Under the pieces are notes generated by a model that saw only the letters and a program-made list of their open reading frames with translations, searched no databases and was not told where the DNA came from. 37,289 nucleotides of DNA, from assembly GCA_964549495.1 (NCBI GenBank), contig CAZJWJ010000052.1:1-37289 (forward strand), written 5' to 3'. Positions 32,850 through 37,289 of the stretch are shown in pieces (position 1 is the first letter of the stretch; each line of letters begins with the position of its first letter). Source of the DNA: JACKBJ01 sp964549495. GTDB lineage: Bacteria; Chloroflexota; Anaerolineae; Epilineales; Epilineaceae. Both the position numbers and the translations under genes were made by a program.

Positions 32850-32923
32850 AGCCCGCATCAGGAATCCCGGCCGGTCGGGATCGTCAACCGGCGACCCCAG
32901 CAAGATAGACATGGAGCGATGCC

Positions 32924-34096
32924 ATGCGCATCTCGAAGATCAACCTCCCCCTCTTGTGCATCGCCCTGCTCTCGGCGGCCTGCGCACCGAGGGTCACCGA
33001 GACCGAGACGACGAGCCCGTCCGGCGACATGCTGCAGGATATGCCGGTCTTCGAGGCCGGCCAGGTCGATCACTCGGCCTTTGTCGCGGCGCCGATCGGA
33101 CCGGCCGATTTCGAGCCCTTGGACGAAGACCGGCCGATCCGCGTGGTGGCCACCGTCGGCCAGATCGCCGACCTGGCCGCGCGCATCGGCGGCGAGCGGA
33201 TCGAGCTGACCCAGATCGTACCCGGTGCCGACGATCCACATCTCTACGTCCCCTCGCCCGGAGACGTTCGGGCCTTCAGCGCGGCCGATCTGATCCTCTA
33301 CAACGGCCTCTTCCTCGAGGGCCAGATGGGCGAGACCTTCGCCCAGATGGATGGTCTGGGCATCGCCACCGTGGCGGTGACGGCCGGTATGCGGCGAGAG
33401 ATGCTGCTCGAGCGCGAGTACGATGCCGGCAGCTACGTCACCGACCCCCACGTCTGGTTCGATCCCCGGCTCTGGGCCGAGGCCTCCGGCAACATCCTGA
33501 CCGCGCTCTCGGCGCTCGCCCCGACGCATGCCGAAGAATTCGAGCGATCGCATGCCGAGCTCCTCGTGGAGCTGGAGCAGCTGGAGACCTGGTGTCGGGA
33601 GCAGCTGGCCGGCCTGCCCGAATCGCGCAGGGTCCTGGTGACCAGCCATGACGCCTTCGGCTACTTCGGCCGGCGCTTCGGGCTCGAGGTGGTGGGCCTG
33701 CAAGGCCTCTCGACCGAGGCCGAAGCCGGGCTGCAAGACGTCGAGGCGCTGGTCGACCTGATCGTCGAGCGCGACATCCCGGCCGTCTTCGTCGAGGCCA
33801 GCGTCAGCCCGGAGGCCATCCGCGCCGTGGCCGAAGCCGTCGTCGCGCGCGGCGGATCGGTTCGGGTAGGCGGCGAGCTCTTCAGCGACACGCCGGGCAT
33901 CGCCGGCAGCGCGGCTGGAACCTATCCCGGCATGCTGCTTTGGAACGTGGCGACGGTCACCACCGCGCTGGGCGGTTCGGTCGATGGCCGGCTCCCGCCC
34001 GAGCTGGCCGGCTACGGTGGCTACGACCTGGAGGCCTTGGTGGAAGCGGCCAGCGAGGAAGCGCGTGGCGCGGCCGAGGAAGGGGGCGGGCGATGA
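32924..34096 (+). CDS. Metal-binding lipoprotein of a Mn/Zn/Fe ABC transporter (cluster A-I)
   Basis: The protein has 390 residues, longer than the usual ~300 because of a spacer of about 50 residues. GGAG (32913-32916) lies 7 nt before the ATG. The signal peptide ends in a lipobox (LSAAC, Cys20), so the protein is tethered to the outer face of the membrane. It belongs to the TroA/ZnuA/PsaA solute-binding group that hands metal to the permease. The four metal ligands are visible: H106 in DDPHLYVP, H176 in DPHVWFDP, H242 in TSHDAFGYF and D322 in GELFSDTPG. Three His plus Asp is the TroA/zinc-type set; Mn-dedicated PsaA/MntC proteins have Glu at the third place. The His-rich loop of ZnuA is absent. 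The DtxR-type operator favours Mn or Fe, so the metal is uncertain. Its stop overlaps the ATPase start (ATGA). Confidence 0.92.
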   Translation: MRISKINLPLLCIALLSAACAPRVTETETTSPSGDMLQDMPVFEAGQVDHSAFVAAPIGPADFEPLDEDRPIRVVATVGQIADLAARIGGERIELTQIVPGADDPHLYVPSPGDVRAFSAADLILYNGLFLEGQMGETFAQMDGLGIATVAVTAGMRREMLLEREYDAGSYVTDPHVWFDPRLWAEASGNILTALSALAPTHAEEFERSHAELLVELEQLETWCREQLAGLPESRRVLVTSHDAFGYFGRRFGLEVVGLQGLSTEAEAGLQDVEALVDLIVERDIPAVFVEASVSPEAIRAVAEAVVARGGSVRVGGELFSDTPGIAGSAAGTYPGMLLWNVATVTTALGGSVDGRLPPELAGYGGYDLEALVEAASEEARGAAEEGGGR

Positions 34097-34920
34097 CCGG
34101 TCGATCCGATCCGGACGTAGCCGGCCGACCCGACGGGGGGATCGCGGTGCATGTCGAGGACCTGACGGTGGCCTACCGCGAGAAGCCGGCGCTCTGGGAC
34201 ATCGACCTCGACCTGCCCGATGCGCGGCTGACGGCAGTGGTCGGGCCCAACGGCGCCGGCAAGTCGACCCTGATCAAGGCCATCCTGGGCCTGGTCGAGC
34301 CGGCCAGCGGCCGGGCGCTGATCTTCGGTCGGAGCTACCGCAGCATGCGGCGCGAGGTGGCCTACGTGCCGCAGCGCGGCAGCGTGGACTGGGACTTCCC
34401 GACCAGCGCGCAGGACGTGGTCTTGATGGGCCGATACGGCCGGCTAGGCTGGATCCGCCGACCCCAGGCAAGCGATCGCGCCTTGGCGCGCGAGATGCTC
34501 GATCGGGTGGGCATGGCCGACTTCGCCGAGCGCCAGATCAGCCAGCTCTCCGGCGGCCAGCAGCAGCGCGTGTTCCTCGCCCGCGCGCTGGCCCAGGAGG
34601 CAGAAGTCTACCTGATGGACGAGCCCTTCGCCGGTGTGGACGCCACCACGGAGGACGCCATCCTGGAACTCCTGCGCAGCCTCAGGGCCCAAGGCAAGGC
34701 GGTGATCGTGGTCCACCACGACCTGAGCACGGTACGAGCCTATTTCGATCACTTGGTCTTGCTAAACGTGCGCGTGATCGCCGATGGCCCGATGGAGGAC
34801 TGCTTCACCGCCGAGCATCTCGAGGCGGCCTTCGGCGGGCGTGTGGCCGCCATCGCCGGGCTCACCGCCAGCGGCGAGTTGGACGCATCGGGGCCCGGGC
34901 GCGGGCCGGTGAAACCATGA
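34093..34920 (+). CDS. Metal ABC transporter ATP-binding protein
   Basis: The protein has 275 residues. The ATG overlaps the TGA of the lipoprotein gene (ATGA at 34093-34096), with a G-rich ribosome-binding region just before it, so translation is probably coupled. It is the cytoplasmic motor of the Mn/Zn/Fe importer. Motifs are Walker A GPNGAGKST (51-59), Q-loop YVPQRGSVDWDFP (91-103, the VDWDFP stretch being typical of the MntB/ZnuC/TroB group), signature LSGGQQQR (152-159), Walker B VYLMDEP (172-178) and the switch His in VVHHD (206-210). The stop overlaps the next start in the same ATGA manner. Confidence 0.95.
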   Translation: MTGRSDPDVAGRPDGGIAVHVEDLTVAYREKPALWDIDLDLPDARLTAVVGPNGAGKSTLIKAILGLVEPASGRALIFGRSYRSMRREVAYVPQRGSVDWDFPTSAQDVVLMGRYGRLGWIRRPQASDRALAREMLDRVGMADFAERQISQLSGGQQQRVFLARALAQEAEVYLMDEPFAGVDATTEDAILELLRSLRAQGKAVIVVHHDLSTVRAYFDHLVLLNVRVIADGPMEDCFTAEHLEAAFGGRVAAIAGLTASGELDASGPGRGPVKP

Positions 34921-36233
34921 ACGCAAGCTTCGAGGGAAGGGCTTCGAGGACGAGCGCTGCCTGGGAGCGCCTGGGGGCGGCTGCGGCGCTCGGTCTGGCG
35001 ATGCTGGCCATGTTCGGGCTGCTCCTGGGTGGATTGGGCATCTCTCCGGCCGCGCTGGCAGGGCTGCCGGCTGCCTTCGCCAGCAGCCACACGCTTCGCG
35101 TGGTCAGCCTCGGCGCGGCCTGCATCGGCCTCTTGGGCGGCGCCCTGGGCAGCTTTGCCGTCCTGCGCGGACAGAGCCTCCTGGGCGACGCGGTCAGCCA
35201 TAGCGCCCTGCCCGGCATCTATCTGGCCTTCGGACTCTGGACCTGGCTCGGCGCGGAGGGGATGCTCCTGCTCGGACTGCGCCTGCCGGCCGCGCGGAGC
35301 CTGCCGGTGGTCCTGCTCGGCGCCCTCGTCACCGGCGTCATGGCGGCACTGCTGGTGATCCAGGTCGCCCGTTCCAGCCGGCTCCAGGAGGATGCGGCCC
35401 TGGGGCTGACCCTCTCGACCTTCTTCGGTGCCGGATTGGTCCTCCGCTCGCTCTTGCAGCGTAGCGGGGCCCAGCGGGCCGGACTCGAGGCCTTCCTCTT
35501 CGGAACCGCCGCGACGATCTCGCGCGGCGACGCGCGCTGGATCGCGCTCATCAGCCTGATCGTCATCGGCCTACTGGCGCTCTTCTGGAAGGAGCTCCAG
35601 CTCTTGACCTTCGATCCGGACTACCTGGCCTCGCTGGGCTTTCCGGCGCGCCGGGTCGACCTCTTGCTCACCGGCTTGATCGTCCTCAGCGTCATCGCCG
35701 GACTGCAGGTGGTCGGCGTGATCCTGATGAGCGCCATGCTCATCGCACCGGCCGTGGCGGCCCGGCAATGGACCGACAGACTGTCGACCATGACCCTGCT
35801 AGCCGCCGCCTTCGGCCTGGCCAGCGCCATGGCCGGCGTGCTGCTCAGCTACCTGCGCTCCGGGCTGGCTACCGGCCCCTTCATCGCCCTGATCGTCACC
35901 TCGCTGGCCCTCTTCAGTTTACTGCTCGCGCCGCGCCGCGGCATCCTGTGGGCAGCCTGGCGTCGTCGACGTCGCGCTTCGGTCTTTCGAGTCGACACCT
36001 TGCTGCTGCACCTGCAGGAGCAGTCTCGAGCCCTGGCGCAGGACCGTCTTGGCGAGCAGTTGGGCTGGTCGCAGCGGATGGTCGATCGCAGCCTGCAGCG
36101 CGCCCGATCGCGGGGCTGGGTCGAGGAGCAGGGCGTGGTCTTCGAGTTGACCGACGCGGGGAGAGCCCGCTGCCGGAGTCGAATCGCAGAGCTCGATCCC
36201 CTGCGCTCGGCAGCCCAGGAGCCCGGGCGATGA
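34917..36233 (+). CDS. Metal ABC transporter permease fused to a C-terminal winged helix
   Basis: The protein has 438 residues against about 280-300 for a plain permease. It starts in an ATGA overlap with the ATPase. Residues about 20-340 give eight or nine membrane helices of the ABC-3 (ZnuB/TroC/MntC) family, including GQSLLGDAVSHSALPGIYLAF (the conserved 'GDAxSHxxLPG'), the coupling region LGFPARRVDLLLT and GVILMSAMLIAPAVAARQW. After a basic turn (RRRRR, about 348-353) comes a cytoplasmic tail of about 85 residues: DTLLLHLQEQSRALAQDRLGEQLGWSQRMVDRSLQRARSRGWVEEQGVVFELTDAGRARC. This reads as a winged helix-turn-helix of DtxR/MarR-like type (helix, LGWSQRMVDRSLQRARSRGW recognition helix, wing, LTDAGR). 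It has no obvious metal-ligand set. Similar TroC + HTH fusions are known in some other bacterial groups. It may sense metal or only be structural. Confidence 0.9.
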   Translation: MNASFEGRASRTSAAWERLGAAAALGLAMLAMFGLLLGGLGISPAALAGLPAAFASSHTLRVVSLGAACIGLLGGALGSFAVLRGQSLLGDAVSHSALPGIYLAFGLWTWLGAEGMLLLGLRLPAARSLPVVLLGALVTGVMAALLVIQVARSSRLQEDAALGLTLSTFFGAGLVLRSLLQRSGAQRAGLEAFLFGTAATISRGDARWIALISLIVIGLLALFWKELQLLTFDPDYLASLGFPARRVDLLLTGLIVLSVIAGLQVVGVILMSAMLIAPAVAARQWTDRLSTMTLLAAAFGLASAMAGVLLSYLRSGLATGPFIALIVTSLALFSLLLAPRRGILWAAWRRRRRASVFRVDTLLLHLQEQSRALAQDRLGEQLGWSQRMVDRSLQRARSRGWVEEQGVVFELTDAGRARCRSRIAELDPLRSAAQEPGR

Positions 36234-37270
36234 GCGGCCCGGATGACGCGCGGCGCTGGCGACGCCGGGCCCTGGTGGCGAGCACCCTGACGGCTGTCGC
36301 CGTGGTGATCCTGGATGCGGGCCGTCAGGAGAACCCATTCCTGGGCGATGTCGAACGCCTGCTGGCGCTGGTCTCGGCGACCTGCGCCCTGCTCGGCTGC
36401 TGGCTGGTCCTTCGCCGCATGGCGATGATGTCGGATGCCATCGCCCACGCCATCCTCTTCGGCATCGTGGCCATGCTCTTCTTGACCTCGCGCCTGGGCA
36501 TGGCGCTGGAACTCTCGAGCCCCGTCTTCGTCTTCGGCGCGGCCGGCGCGGGCCTCGTCACCGTCTTCCTCACCGAGAGCATCCTGCGCACCGGTCTGGT
36601 TCGCGAGGACGCCGCGATCGGCATGGTCTTCGCCTTCCTCTTCGCCCTGGCCCTGGTCTGGATCGCCGCCTCCTTCGGCGACGCCCACGTGGACGAGCAC
36701 CTGGTCTTGGCCGGCGGGGTCGAGAATACCGTCTTTCGGCGACTGGCCATCGAGTCCTGGACCCTGCCCGCCTGGCTCGCCGCCAGCCTGGGAGGAGCGA
36801 TCCAGTCCCTGGCACCGGACGAGGCGGTGCGCGTCACGGCCGCGCGCGAGATGACCATCCTGCGCTGGGATCTGGGGCCGCGCGCCCTGTGGACCATGGG
36901 GCTGGCCGCACTCGTATCGCTGGGCTTCGTGGGCCTGCTGTGGAAGGAGCTGAAGCTCACGACCTTCGATGCCGGCCTGGCGGCCAGCTTGGGCTTCGCG
37001 CCGGCCCTGGTCAACTACAGCCTGATGGGCCTGGTCTCGGTCACGGCTGTCGGCGCCTTCGAGGCCGTGGGCTCGATCATCGTCATCGCCCTCTTCGTCG
37101 CGCCGCCGGCGGCGGCCTACCTGCTGACCGAGGACCTACTCGAGATGCAGCTGCTCAGCCTGCTCCTGGCCATCGCCGCGTCCATCGGCGGCTTCCACCT
37201 GGGACTGGCGCTCAACGCCAACTTCGGCGGTTCGGTCGCGGTCTGCGCCGGCGGGCCCAGCGGCAGCTGA
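36230..37270 (+). CDS. Second metal ABC transporter permease
   Basis: The protein has 346 residues from the ATG that overlaps the TGA of the first permease (ATGA at 36230-36233). It is an ABC-3 family membrane protein with about eight helices: LLALVSATCALLGCWLVLRRMAMMSDAIAHAILFGIV (the conserved region facing the membrane path), VFVFGAAGAGLVTVFLTESI, AAIGMVFAFLFALALVWIA, the coupling segment LWKELKLTTFDAGLAASLGFAP, and AFEAVGSIIVIALFVAPPAAAYLL. An extra hydrophilic loop DAHVDEHLVLAGGVENTVFRRL is typical of TroD/MntD-type subunits. The pair of unlike permeases with one ATPase resembles TroABCD. The C-terminus ends at NANFGGSVAVCAGGPSGS, where relatives usually go on with one more helix and a basic tail, so a short C-terminus or a frameshift near 37230-37260 is possible. 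The last 19 bases of the window show nothing. Confidence 0.9.
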   Translation: MSGPDDARRWRRRALVASTLTAVAVVILDAGRQENPFLGDVERLLALVSATCALLGCWLVLRRMAMMSDAIAHAILFGIVAMLFLTSRLGMALELSSPVFVFGAAGAGLVTVFLTESILRTGLVREDAAIGMVFAFLFALALVWIAASFGDAHVDEHLVLAGGVENTVFRRLAIESWTLPAWLAASLGGAIQSLAPDEAVRVTAAREMTILRWDLGPRALWTMGLAALVSLGFVGLLWKELKLTTFDAGLAASLGFAPALVNYSLMGLVSVTAVGAFEAVGSIIVIALFVAPPAAAYLLTEDLLEMQLLSLLLAIAASIGGFHLGLALNANFGGSVAVCAGGPSGS

Positions 37271-37289
37271 CCGGGCGTCTGCGCGAGCC

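Larger units (their letters stand above)
32510..32923. other. Intergenic region with gene remnant and metal-operon control sites
   Basis: This gap of 414 bases holds, from left to right, about 80 nt without signals, a sulfotransferase-like fragment on the minus strand (32589-32771), a DtxR-type palindrome (32819-32836), an extended -10 (32841-32849) and the ribosome-binding site (GGAG 32913-32916) of the metal-binding lipoprotein. I see no terminator after the NHL gene. Confidence 0.6.

Overview
The window is very G+C-rich (about two thirds by eye), densely coded, and looks chromosomal; I see no phage, plasmid, insertion-sequence or CRISPR features. The best guess for the host is a Chloroflexota bacterium (Anaerolineae/Ardenticatenia-like). 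The main reason is a set of secreted proteins with Thr/Pro/Ser-rich linkers running into a short aromatic-Leu-Pro motif (YLPLx-type), a habit common in that phylum. Lipoboxes, a sortase and the absence of outer-membrane proteins fit a single-membrane cell. This assignment is inference.

Layout. At 1-6409 lie a cut-off beta-helix protein (minus strand), a VWA protein with a huge Pro/Gly loop, a CSLREA-type beta-helix protein and a double-VWA protein, separated by two strong hairpins. At 6403-14437 lie cytoplasmic and envelope genes: a truncated haemoglobin, glutaryl-CoA dehydrogenase (gcdH), a long histidyl-tRNA synthetase (hisS), a VanW/YoaR-like anchored protein, an HPr-kinase-like P-loop protein and a class III polyphosphate kinase 2. 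At 14476-26567 a lipoprotein-type class F sortase stands back to back with an LVIVD beta-propeller; then come flavodoxin and a BON-domain protein (minus strand), an M23 peptidase fused to a PQQ-type propeller, a 1132-residue propeller + VWA + VWA protein (minus strand), and a Kelch/PPC protein. At 26600-30104 lie thioredoxin reductase and an M42 aminopeptidase (minus strand), then an atypical crotonase. An NHL/PA14 surface protein follows, then an intergenic stretch with a sulfotransferase remnant and a DtxR-type palindrome. The window ends with a four-gene, start-stop-overlapping Mn/Zn/Fe ABC transporter operon whose first permease carries a C-terminal winged helix.

How the genes work together. 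The theme is the cell surface. Ten proteins are secreted, lipid-anchored or membrane-anchored, apart from the transporter and the sortase, and most are beta-propellers, beta-helices or VWA adhesion domains. Six share the Thr/Pro linker plus the aromatic-Leu-Pro motif, at the C-terminus in three and between domains in three. A sortase in the same neighbourhood makes a surface-display system conceivable, but no substrate has the classical LPxTG, membrane helix and basic tail, so that link is a hypothesis. The three VWA proteins are paralogues sharing a VWA + DUF11-like beta-sandwich core. Several promoters can be read, and four carry an extended -10 (TGnTAkmmT).
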